Shown: positions 1-7,556 of the stretch, piece after piece
How the letters are laid out: every line of letters begins with the position of its first letter
Numbering within the stretch: the stretch's first letter is position 1
Assembly (NCBI GenBank): GCA_947581815.1
Contig: CANPVX010000009.1
Location: 1-32,203, forward strand
Length of the DNA stretch: 32,203 nt
Reading direction: 5' to 3'
Source: Candidatus Indicimonas acetifermentans
GTDB lineage: Bacteria > Gemmatimonadota > Gemmatimonadetes > Palauibacterales > KS3-K002
Position numbers and translations under genes: made by a program
The notes under the pieces: model-generated
What the model saw: only the letters and a program-made list of their open reading frames with translations
Told to the model about the DNA's origin: nothing
Database searches by the model: none

Positions 1-118
1 ATGCCTAGGGGGGCTACGGTGTCAGGTTTCAACCTTCCGGTTACTGGTACCCTCTGGCCTCTCGGTGACCCCGCCTTTTTTGTAGAACCGGAAGGGCACA
101 TGAACCGGAGGGATCATA

Positions 119-436
119 ATGAAGAAGCTCTTCGCGGCTATCATCATCTTGGCGGCAACAGCCCCGTTGGGTGCTACCGCCGGCTGTAGCGAGCTCACGG
201 GGTCGTGCGTGACCGCGATCAGGGTGACCAACGACAGCAACAGCAACGAGACGTACGACATCATCATCGATGGCGTGCGCGTTGGGGCCTTCACGCCGGG
301 CGGCTCGGATACGTTCAATACCACGCCGGGGAATCACATCGTTGAGGTCAACTTCGCTGGCGGCGGTGTCGCTTGCACGCCCGCGTTTCCCGCGGTGGAA
401 GAGTGCACGACTTTCGGCCTGGTCTGCCGGGGTTAG
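119..436 (+). CDS. Small secreted protein or putative lipoprotein, unknown function
   Basis: 105-aa ORF with N-terminal signal sequence (MKKLFAAIIILAATAPLGATAGC) and GGAGG upstream of the ATG. Confidence 0.6.
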   Translation: MKKLFAAIIILAATAPLGATAGCSELTGSCVTAIRVTNDSNSNETYDIIIDGVRVGAFTPGGSDTFNTTPGNHIVEVNFAGGGVACTPAFPAVEECTTFGLVCRG

Positions 437-454
437 CTCAACTACGAAGGCGAG

Positions 455-536
455 GGGTCAGAGCAACTAGCGCTTCGCGGGGTACTTGCGGGGAAGATCG
501 ATGTCGGGATGCTCGAAGCGAGTAGTGCTCTGACCC
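455..536. repeat. Imperfect inverted repeat, REP/MITE-like element
   Basis: Left arm GGGTCAGAGC-AACTAG-CGCTTCG (455-477), right arm CGAAGCG-AGTAGT-GCTCTGACCC (514-536); outer 10 bp and inner 7 bp are perfect inverted complements. Confidence 0.6.
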
Positions 537-902
537 TTAGCGAAATAATCCACTACTAACGCGCACACAACTTCGGTAGAAAGCCGATTCATGATCTCCA
601 CGCTGCAGGAGGTCGTGGATCATCTCGTGCCGGACCACGACCTCGGCATCCATCTTGTCCGGTCGTAGGTAGATGTCGTGCTCCTTCACCCAAAGCCCGC
701 TGGCCAGATCATCTTTCAACACATCGGTGGCCGTCCACCAGCGGATGCGGTCGAACTCGGCGTCCGGTTGTCCCACGCACTGCCGCGTCGCGTCCCACCA
801 CAACCGGTAGTCGGCCGGCGGTTCGAACCGCTCGCGGTCCGCGGGCTCCACGGCAGTCCGGCAACTGGCGACAGCGAGAAGGAGAAGCAGGGCGCGCCTC
901 AT
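537..902 (-). CDS. Putative lipoprotein with HExxH motif, metallopeptidase-like, unknown function
   Basis: Start chosen at MRRALLLLLAVASC (lipobox-like); contains VVRHEMIHDLL (HExxH). Confidence 0.55.
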   Translation of the reverse strand: MRRALLLLLAVASCRTAVEPADRERFEPPADYRLWWDATRQCVGQPDAEFDRIRWWTATDVLKDDLASGLWVKEHDIYLRPDKMDAEVVVRHEMIHDLLQRGDHESAFYRSCVRVSSGLFR

Positions 903-1187
903 GCGGCCGGCGTCTCCAGGAGCCCCAGGGATGCAGGCGCAGAATAGCGGCGCACACCCGCGGGGAGTGTAAGACAACCTACCAATGGGCCCGGAGTCCT
1001 GACCGGAGCCCTGAGAGCTGTGTCGCAACGGGGGATCACGACTGTTCAACCTCTGGAGTGGGGGATGCTCCACAGACGGCCTAGCCTCAGCTCGTCTTGT
1101 TTACAATTTCCGTGATTATAGCTTATCGGGGTTGCGGGGACCAGATGCCTTGCCCGCATCCCGAAGCGCCGCGTTGGAGCTCATCGA

Positions 1188-1925
1188 TCAGCGCGCTGAC
1201 ATCAGGGCGCGCCCTCCATCGATCGAGTGGATCCCTCCGGTGATCCAACCCGCCTCATCGGAGCACAGAAACGCGCAGAGCGCCGCGATCTCTTCGGGCT
1301 GGCCGACTCGCGCCAGTGGATGAGTGGTCTTCGAGTGCTCCAGGAACGCAGCGTAATCGGGGACGGCTTGTGACACGGTGTGCAGCTCCGTGACGACGAC
1401 CCCGGGGTTGACCGTGTTGACCCGAACGCCGTGGGGCGCGAGCTCGAGTGCCACGCACTGTGTGAACATGTCGGTCGCCGCCTTGGACGTGCAGTAGGCG
1501 AGCAGGTTGGCGTAGGGCCTGAGGCTGGTCACCGACGAGATGTTGACGATCGCGCCGCCGCCCTTGATCAGGTACGGCGCTGCGTGGCGTGTGACGTAGT
1601 AGAGGCTGTCGACGTTACTCGTCAGGAGACGCTCCCACTCCTTGGGAGGGGTGTCGAGGATGCCGCCCGTGCCGATGACGCCGGCGGCATTGATGAGGAG
1701 GTCGATGCGATCGAAGGCGTCGACGCAGCTCTCTACGGCCGCGCGGACCTGATCCTCATCCCGCACGTCTGCGACTGCGTAGTGCTCGAAGCTCTCCTTG
1801 AGGCGCTCCCGGCGCCGGGCCACGCCGAAGACCGACGCGCCCTCTTCCTCGAACCGTTTTCCGCAGGCGCGGCCTATCCCGCTCGACGCGCCGGTCACCA
1901 GCGCGACCTTTCCGCTGAACCTCAT
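1188..1925 (-). CDS. SDR family NAD(P)-dependent oxidoreductase
   Basis: N-terminal VALVTGASSGIGRA (TGxxxGIG), YCTSKAA (YxxxK active site), C-terminal ITGGIHSIDGG. Start placed at MRFSGKVALVTG. Confidence 0.9.
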   Translation of the reverse strand: MRFSGKVALVTGASSGIGRACGKRFEEEGASVFGVARRRERLKESFEHYAVADVRDEDQVRAAVESCVDAFDRIDLLINAAGVIGTGGILDTPPKEWERLLTSNVDSLYYVTRHAAPYLIKGGGAIVNISSVTSLRPYANLLAYCTSKAATDMFTQCVALELAPHGVRVNTVNPGVVVTELHTVSQAVPDYAAFLEHSKTTHPLARVGQPEEIAALCAFLCSDEAGWITGGIHSIDGGRALMSAR

Positions 1926-2001
1926 ATCTCCCCCCGCGTTTGGTGTGCGGGTGAGGGTAGTCATAGCGAGCGGGTCTTCACAAGGTGGGGCAAGCCAGTT
2001 C

Positions 2002-2032
2002 TTGACCCTGTACTATGGTACAGTGTTTTATT
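2002..2032 (+). promoter_or_regulatory. MerR-type promoter/operator upstream of merR
   Basis: TTGACC (2002-2007), 19-bp spacer containing CTGTAC-TATG-GTACAG (2008-2023), TTTATT (2027-2032); matches the stretched spacer and GTAC-N4-GTAC dyad of mer promoters. Confidence 0.7.
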
Positions 2033-2087
2033 CTAGTGAAGTTGCGCCTGAATAGTTGCTCTGTGGACCCTGACTGGAGTTTGATCG

Positions 2088-2504
2088 ATGAGCGGTTTTC
2101 GCATCGGCGAGCTAGCGAAGAGGGCTGACGTGAACGTCGAAACGATCCGCTATTACGAGCGGCGCGGGCTGCTGGCCCCACCCCCTCGATCCGCTTCTGG
2201 CTATCGGCAGTATGACGAGCTGGACGTGGGGCGCATCACGTTCATCAAGCGGGCGCAGTCGCTGGGCTTCACGCTCGCTGAGATCACCGACCTCCTGCGG
2301 CTGCGGGTCGACCCGGATGGCAGCTGCGGAGACGTGGAGGACAGAGCGAGGCAGACGCTGGCGAGGATCGAGGGGAAGGTAGAGGAGCTTGCGAGGATGA
2401 AGGTAGCGTTGGAGAGGCTCGTGTCCGCCTGCGAGAACGGGCGGCCGACGAGCGCCTGTCCAATCATCGAGGGCCTGGAGAGCGTGAGAGAGCTGACGAC
2501 GTGA
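2088..2504 (+). CDS. merR: MerR family transcriptional regulator, Hg(II)-responsive type
   Basis: FRIGELAKRADVNVETIRYYERRGLL HTH; cysteines at 80, 115 and 124 with the same spacing (35 and 9) as Tn501 MerR C82/C117/C126. Confidence 0.88.
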   Translation: MSGFRIGELAKRADVNVETIRYYERRGLLAPPPRSASGYRQYDELDVGRITFIKRAQSLGFTLAEITDLLRLRVDPDGSCGDVEDRARQTLARIEGKVEELARMKVALERLVSACENGRPTSACPIIEGLESVRELTT

Positions 2505-2821
2505 TAGAACTAGTATACTTCCGAGACTGTCCCAACATCGCTCCGGCGCGAGAGCGGCTCGCCCGGGCCTTGAGCGATCTTGACCTTTGCGCCAGCTGGT
2601 GGGAATGGGACCGCAACGCCGATGATACTCCGGCCCGCCTGCGCGCCTACGGCTCGCCGACTATCCTCGTGAACGGCCTTCCGGTCGGCGGTGAAGGCGT
2701 CGAGGCGACGGGGAACACCTGCCGTGTCTACCGGGACGAAGACGGTCGACCCGACGGCGCTCCTTCGTTGGAGGTGATCCGCGCCGCGCTGGCTAACCTA
2801 AGAATCGAGGCGAGTCCCTGA
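2501..2821 (+). CDS. Thioredoxin-like protein (DF family-like)
   Basis: GTG start overlapping the merR stop (GTGA); MIELVYFRDCPN... and GSPTILVNG typical of a thioredoxin-like fold. Confidence 0.7.
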   Translation: MIELVYFRDCPNIAPARERLARALSDLDLCASWWEWDRNADDTPARLRAYGSPTILVNGLPVGGEGVEATGNTCRVYRDEDGRPDGAPSLEVIRAALANLRIEASP

Positions 2822-2928
2822 CGGCAGAACAGCCATCGTCATCGCCAGCGCCGTCCAGCACGTAGCATTCAATACGCATGTTCCTATAACCCGCACTTCG
2901 CGCTGCCGTCCGAGTAGCTCGCACGGCT

Positions 2929-3777
2929 TCAGGCGATTCGGCGTGGGCCCTCGCGAGCTTCCCGAGCGTAGAGATCTTCCAGCCAGAGAGACAGGACCTG
3001 CAGGGACGACTGGTAGCCGACTTGGGCGAGCGCGGCGCCGCGTGAGAAGTCGAGGGCGTCGACCTGGATATCGTGGACAGGATCGATGATGAGGACTTCG
3101 GGCCGCTGGCTGTAGCGAGGCGCTTCGAGCCGCCATTTGCGATCCGTGGCGATTCCGAAGGCTCGGCCCAGTATGCGTGCGATGCCTCGCTTCTCAGCGG
3201 CTCGCTCCGGTCCCTGCTGGCAAAGGATGCCCACGACGCGATCGGCTCCCAGGGCGAGCGCGGTGCCGACGGGCACGTTGTCGGCTAAGGCGCCGTCGAT
3301 GACCCAGCGATCTAGAGGGCCCCGCATGGGCGGGAAGATTCCCGGAATGGCGCAGCTCGCCAGGACGGCTTCGAGGAGATCGCCGCTCTTCCACAGGTAT
3401 GGACGCCCCGTCTGGATATCGGTGGTTACCGCTACGAAGGGGATGGGGAGCTCGTCGAAGCTACGGACGGGGAGGCGCTCTTCGAGGAAACGGCGCAGGT
3501 TGCGCGCGGTGTAGATGCTCTGGGCTCCGGCGCCACGCCGCAGCAGGTCCCAATTGAACGAGAAGATGTCGCGGCGGCGCACTCGCGCCCACTCCTGCAT
3601 CATGACGCGCGGCCGCATCCCGGAAGCGATGAAAGCACCGTTCAGCGCTCCGATCGACGCGGCGACCACTAGATCGATCTTGATGCCGAGCTCGGAGACG
3701 GCGCGGTAGAATCCGGCCTGGAGGGCGCCTTTGCTCCCTCCGCCTCCCAGTACCAGCGCGGTCTTAGGTCGTTTCAT
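2929..3777 (-). CDS. Patatin-like phospholipase family protein
   Basis: GGGGSKGALQAG oxyanion motif, AASIGALNG (GxSxG-type nucleophile elbow), DGALADNVP (catalytic DGA). Start at MKRPKTALVLGGGG. Confidence 0.92.
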   Translation of the reverse strand: MKRPKTALVLGGGGSKGALQAGFYRAVSELGIKIDLVVAASIGALNGAFIASGMRPRVMMQEWARVRRRDIFSFNWDLLRRGAGAQSIYTARNLRRFLEERLPVRSFDELPIPFVAVTTDIQTGRPYLWKSGDLLEAVLASCAIPGIFPPMRGPLDRWVIDGALADNVPVGTALALGADRVVGILCQQGPERAAEKRGIARILGRAFGIATDRKWRLEAPRYSQRPEVLIIDPVHDIQVDALDFSRGAALAQVGYQSSLQVLSLWLEDLYAREAREGPRRIA

Positions 3778-3961
3778 AGACACGAAAGTCTTGGTCCGGC
3801 GATTCACCGGGCATTATCAGATGCCTCTCAGCAACGGAGAACTTCAGGCAGAGATTGACGGAGGGTGCCAGAAGCCGCGTTTGGCGGGCGTCAAGAAGCG
3901 ATTCCAACCTACCAACTACTTATACACCTGCCGGCAACACCGGTGCCACCGCCGGGCCGGG

Positions 3962-3992
3962 CGCTAAACGCTTTCCTTACAAAGGATTAGCG
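3962..3992 (-). other. Possible stem-loop spanning the stop codon of the NIPSNAP-like gene
   Basis: CGCTAA (3962-3967) / TTAGCG (3987-3992) with inner TCCTT/AAGGA pairing; no clear U tract. Confidence 0.3.
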
Positions 3993-4751
3993 TACCGCCC
4001 GCGCCAGGGTGTCGTGGTGCCACTGCATCAGAGTTCGCAGGTAGAAGCCGATCTGGCCCGATCCCTGGAACCCGGCGGCCAGAGCCGCTGCCTCCTGCTC
4101 CGCGTCGGGGATGTTGGATATGGCGGCGAAGTCCGCGAGGTCGTCATAGAAGCCGAGCGTAAACATATCCCACGCCCCGCCCGCAACGCGCGTGAAGATG
4201 AGGTTCTGCGGCCGGCCGAGGTGAGCGTAGAAAGCGTTCTCCATGTTGCGCTGCTCGAGCAATTCCGCGCGCTTGCCGGGCACGGCGACGAACATCTCGA
4301 CGTGGTAGTATGACTTTTCTTTGAAATGGCGGCTCACTACCTCCAGCGGCGGCCCCATCACGAAGGTCTCTTCACGCCATGCGATGTGCGGCCCGAGAGT
4401 ACGCTGAAAGTCCTCTTCGCTCTGCTTGGCCTCGAGCCCGGCGGCCGCCCGCCGCTCGATGCGCTCGGGCGAGTAGTAGGACTCGAAGCTCTCCATGGGG
4501 AAGAGGAGGAAGAGATCCCATTGATCGCCCTGGCTATGCCGCATGATGAATGGGCCCCCGCCCCCGCCCCTGCCCCCGCCCCTGCCCTCCTCGTCGGCGG
4601 CGGCGAGTACAGTCAGCCGCTCCTTGTATAGAGCGATGACCTCGACCAGGCTGCCGGGAGCCGCTCGGATCAGCAGCGCTCTATATAGATAGGTGTTCGT
4701 TGTGTCGGGGCCCGGAGCGGCCACCGTGAGGGCGAGCAGCAACGCGATCAT
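3987..4751 (-). CDS. Secreted dimeric alpha/beta-barrel (NIPSNAP/ABM-like) hypothetical protein
   Basis: Signal-like N-terminus MIALLLALTVAAPG; two ferredoxin-like-looking halves; Gly-rich insert GRGGGRGGGGG. Confidence 0.5.
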   Translation of the reverse strand: MIALLLALTVAAPGPDTTNTYLYRALLIRAAPGSLVEVIALYKERLTVLAAADEEGRGGGRGGGGGPFIMRHSQGDQWDLFLLFPMESFESYYSPERIERRAAAGLEAKQSEEDFQRTLGPHIAWREETFVMGPPLEVVSRHFKEKSYYHVEMFVAVPGKRAELLEQRNMENAFYAHLGRPQNLIFTRVAGGAWDMFTLGFYDDLADFAAISNIPDAEQEAAALAAGFQGSGQIGFYLRTLMQWHHDTLARAVR

Positions 4752-4780
4752 GTTTAATTCTCTCCTCTCGTATCGGCTGC

Positions 4781-4805
4781 GCGGCTAACCGCGCGGGTTA
4801 GCCGC
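4781..4805. other. Perfect stem-loop overlapping the yqeC stop codon
   Basis: GCGGCTAACC (4781-4790), GCGCG loop, GGTTAGCCGC (4796-4805); minus-strand TAG stop lies in the stem. Confidence 0.6.
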
Positions 4806-5585
4806 ATTCACTATGCGAACCAGCGGCTGGCTCGCCAGCATGGAGCAGAGTAGCACCCGGCTGAACCGATCGCTGAGCTGGAGTGCAAGCTCAGCGGCCG
4901 CGACGGCGAGGGCCTCCCGCTCGGCATCATCGACCATGTTAATGATCGGTACGACTCTAGCCGCGCCGACGTTCTTCAGAGCTCCGCGCTCGTCGGCCAG
5001 GAGTGCAGCCACATGCTCCGGGGTCACGCGCTCGCCGGGTCGGGCGCCGGTCACGGCCTGCAGGTGATCGAGTCGATGAGCGATCTCATCGCTCAGCGGT
5101 TGACCGATCGCCCTGGCCGAGACGATGGGGATAACGAGGGTCGCCTCGCGCGGGATCGCAGGCTCTCCCTCGGCGGGCGCCTTGATCAGGCGGAGTCGAG
5201 CGCCGTCGGCTTTGATCAAGCTCACGTCGAACCGGGCGCGGCGATGGATATCGACGATAGCTTCGGGGGTGAGTCCGCCGACGCGAGCCCGCGTGTCGGG
5301 CGCCGGGTGTGCGAAGGCGATGACCCGGTGCCGGGAGGCAGCTTCTATGACCTCGCTGGCTATCGCATCGTCGCCCGCGATCACCACGTGCGCCTCGAGG
5401 GTCTTGGGGAAGACCGCGGTGCGCGTGGTCGTAGTGAGGCCCACGCGGCCGCGCAGCTCAGCGGCCAGGCGGTAGAGCGTCGACTTCTTCCCGCCGGCGC
5501 CCACCGTGCAGACGATGCCGCGGCTGACGCCGAGCGCTTCCGCGAGTTGGTCGCCGCGCTCAGCCGCCACGCGTGACCGCCGCAT
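4785..5585 (-). CDS. yqeC: Putative selenium-dependent hydroxylase accessory protein YqeC
   Basis: N-terminal VGAGGKKSTLYRLAAEL P-loop-like motif, GLTTTTRT, LIKADGARLRLIKAPAEGEPAIP and IGQPLSDEIAHR, characteristic of YqeC. Confidence 0.82.
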   Translation of the reverse strand: MRRSRVAAERGDQLAEALGVSRGIVCTVGAGGKKSTLYRLAAELRGRVGLTTTTRTAVFPKTLEAHVVIAGDDAIASEVIEAASRHRVIAFAHPAPDTRARVGGLTPEAIVDIHRRARFDVSLIKADGARLRLIKAPAEGEPAIPREATLVIPIVSARAIGQPLSDEIAHRLDHLQAVTGARPGERVTPEHVAALLADERGALKNVGAARVVPIINMVDDAEREALAVAAAELALQLSDRFSRVLLCSMLASQPLVRIVNAANPRG

Positions 5586-6657
5586 TCACCGAAAGGATCT
5601 TGGGCAAGAAGCCGGCGATCAGCTGCCAGCTGTCGCCGCCATCCGCGCTGGCGAACAAGTGCCCGGTGGAGGTTCCGAAGTAGATCCCGCAGGGTTCGAG
5701 GCCGTCGACGTCGATCGCCTCGCGGAGCACGGTGACGTAAGCGTTGTGTTGGGGCAGGCCGCGGCTGAGTGGCTGCCAGCTCGCACCTGCATCGCGGCTG
5801 CGGTAGACGGTTATCGCACCACCCACTGTCGCGCGCATGTGGCTGCTCTCCTCCGGAATCACGTAGACGGTATCCGGGTCCAACGGGTCCGTGGCCACGG
5901 CGTAGCCGAAGTCACTGGGCAGATCGCCCGTGATCTCGATCCAGCTTTCCCCTCCATCGTCCGTTCGATAGGTGCCGCTGTGGCTCTGTTGATAGAGACG
6001 CTCGGGCCGCGCCGGGTGCATCACCAGCCTGTGGACGCAGTGGCCGGTGGCGGGCTTTGGATCGGCGAGGTAATCCGCGCGTACGCCGCGGTTGATGGGC
6101 CTCCAGCTCGAGCCGCCGTCGTCGCTCCGGTAGACGCCGCCAGCCGACACCGCCGCATAGATCCGCCGCGCGTCTCCGGGGTCGACGTAGATGGAGTGAA
6201 GAGCGAGACCGCCACGCGCCGGCTGCCAGATATCGCTCGTCGGGTGCTGGTTCAGGGCCGGTACTGGCTGCCACGTCGCGGCGCCATCTTCGCTGACGAA
6301 AAGGCCGGCGGGCTCGATTCCAGCGTACAAGGTTTCAGGCGTGCTGGCGCTTCCGGGGGCGAGATGCCAGATGGCTTTGAGGCGCCGGCTTTCATCCTGT
6401 GGCGGGTAGTGAGGCACCTCGGGCAAGACTTCCCACTCGTGCCCGCCGTCCCGGCTCTTGTGGATGTGAGCGCCCCAGACTTCGTGACGCGTCGCGGCGT
6501 AGGCCGTCGTGAGGTCGCGTGGATCGCGGAAAGCGTGATAAGTCTCGTAGCCGGCGAGGTGCGGCCCGTCGAGGCGCCATTCAAGTCGCTCGAGATCGGA
6601 TGCCGCCACGAAGAGGCCTTTTCGCGTGCCGATGATTAGCGTGACCCCAGCGCGCAT
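5560..6657 (-). CDS. WD40/YVTN/BNR-repeat (exo-alpha-sialidase-like) protein
   Basis: Repeated SxDGGxxW Asp-box motifs (SRDGGHEW, SEDGAATW, SDDGGSSW, TDDGGESW, SRDAGASW, SADGGDSW). Start at MRAGVTLIIGTRKGLFV. Confidence 0.85.
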   Translation of the reverse strand: MRAGVTLIIGTRKGLFVAASDLERLEWRLDGPHLAGYETYHAFRDPRDLTTAYAATRHEVWGAHIHKSRDGGHEWEVLPEVPHYPPQDESRRLKAIWHLAPGSASTPETLYAGIEPAGLFVSEDGAATWQPVPALNQHPTSDIWQPARGGLALHSIYVDPGDARRIYAAVSAGGVYRSDDGGSSWRPINRGVRADYLADPKPATGHCVHRLVMHPARPERLYQQSHSGTYRTDDGGESWIEITGDLPSDFGYAVATDPLDPDTVYVIPEESSHMRATVGGAITVYRSRDAGASWQPLSRGLPQHNAYVTVLREAIDVDGLEPCGIYFGTSTGHLFASADGGDSWQLIAGFLPKILSVNAAVTRGG

Positions 6658-6798
6658 TTCGGTATTCGGTATTCGGTGTTCGGTGTTCACTGTTCGGTAT
6701 CCGGTATTCAGTATTTGGTATTCGGTGCTCGGTATTCGGTGCGCGGTGCTCCGTACTGGTGCGAAACCCCCACCGAGTACTGAACACCGAGTACCGAG
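6658..6798. repeat. Heptanucleotide tandem repeat with inverted arm
   Basis: 14 in-register units of consensus TTCGGTA/G (6658-6755), then 4 inverted units CACCGAG-TACTGAA-CACCGAG-TACCGAG (6771-6798). Confidence 0.9.
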
Positions 6799-7037
6799 CA
6801 GCGCAGACCTGTAGCTTACCGATGCTCGGCCGGGCTGAAAAGTAGAGGTGAGCATCGCGCATGCGCGCGCCGGGCTCGCCAACTCCGGCGGCTGGGTCAG
6901 CGGGCTATACCAATTTAGTCGTGTTCGTGAAGGATTACTTGAAGGCGATGCGGATCCGCGGGCCCGGGTTTTCGACCGGCTGGCATGCCGCCGGCCGCCC
7001 ATCTCGTAGTAGGCACCTAGGAGAGAGTGGACCCGGC

Positions 7038-7424
7038 TCAGTTGCAGCTAATGACCGCTTCGGTCAACGTTAGGCCCGCGGGCGGCGTGATTCCGCTGCC
7101 CATATAGATGCCGCATTGGTTCGTGATCGACGCGTGTGTGGCTTTGGCGCTCCAGCCGCTGGGGCTCGCGTCGTTGATGGTGATGGTTACGTTGGGATTG
7201 CGGTTGAATTCGAGGTCGGCGAGGTCGGTAGCGTAGTCGGCCGTCCCTTCGAAATACGCTTCTTGGGCCGTCACCAGTCCGCGCAGATCGGTCACCATCT
7301 GCGCACGGTAGGCCTTGCTCCTGGCAGAACCGAACTTCGGCAAGGCGATGATCGCCAGGAGACCGATGATGACTACCACGATCAGTAGCTCGATCAGCGT
7401 GAAGCCTCGAACGCCACTCTTCAT
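7038..7424 (-). CDS. Type IV pilin / general secretion pseudopilin-like protein
   Basis: Prepilin peptidase site MKSGVRG|FTLIELLIVVVIIGLLAIIALPKF. Confidence 0.92.
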   Translation of the reverse strand: MKSGVRGFTLIELLIVVVIIGLLAIIALPKFGSARSKAYRAQMVTDLRGLVTAQEAYFEGTADYATDLADLEFNRNPNVTITINDASPSGWSAKATHASITNQCGIYMGSGITPPAGLTLTEAVISCN

Positions 7425-7476
7425 GCCTTTTTCCTCTGGCAACCTGGACCGAACGCCGCGGGCGTCAACCCTCTTA

Positions 7477-7502
7477 TATAGAACACGACTATTGAACACG
7501 AC
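7477..7502. repeat. 13-bp tandem direct repeat
   Basis: TATAGAACACGAC (7477-7489) and TATTGAACACGAC (7490-7502), one mismatch, in the pilin leader region. Confidence 0.75.
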
Positions 7503-7540
7503 CTCCCAAGAAGCGCCACCATGGCACGACTTACCAGAGG

Positions 7541-7556
7541 GGCAATGTTTGTGCCC
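7541..7556 (-). promoter_or_regulatory. Candidate sigma-54 (RpoN) promoter upstream of the pilin gene
   Basis: Minus strand GGGCAC-AAACA-TTGCC versus consensus TGGCAC-N5-TTGCW. Confidence 0.5.

Noticed and set aside
1097-1122. Possible promoter TTGTTT...TATAGC
   Set aside because: Spacer is only 14 nt and the nearest plus-strand frame is antisense to the SDR gene.
1380-2036. 218-aa plus-strand ORF opposite the SDR gene
   Set aside because: Antisense to a clear SDR coding sequence; no domain recognised.
5506-6639. 377-aa plus-strand ORF opposite the BNR gene
   Set aside because: Antisense of Asp-box repeat coding sequence; no independent support.
6658-6798. Heptamer array as a CRISPR array or as protein coding (NTEYRIPNTEHR peptides)
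   Set aside because: Unit is 7 nt with no spacers; the repetitive peptides are frame-by-frame translations of the repeat.
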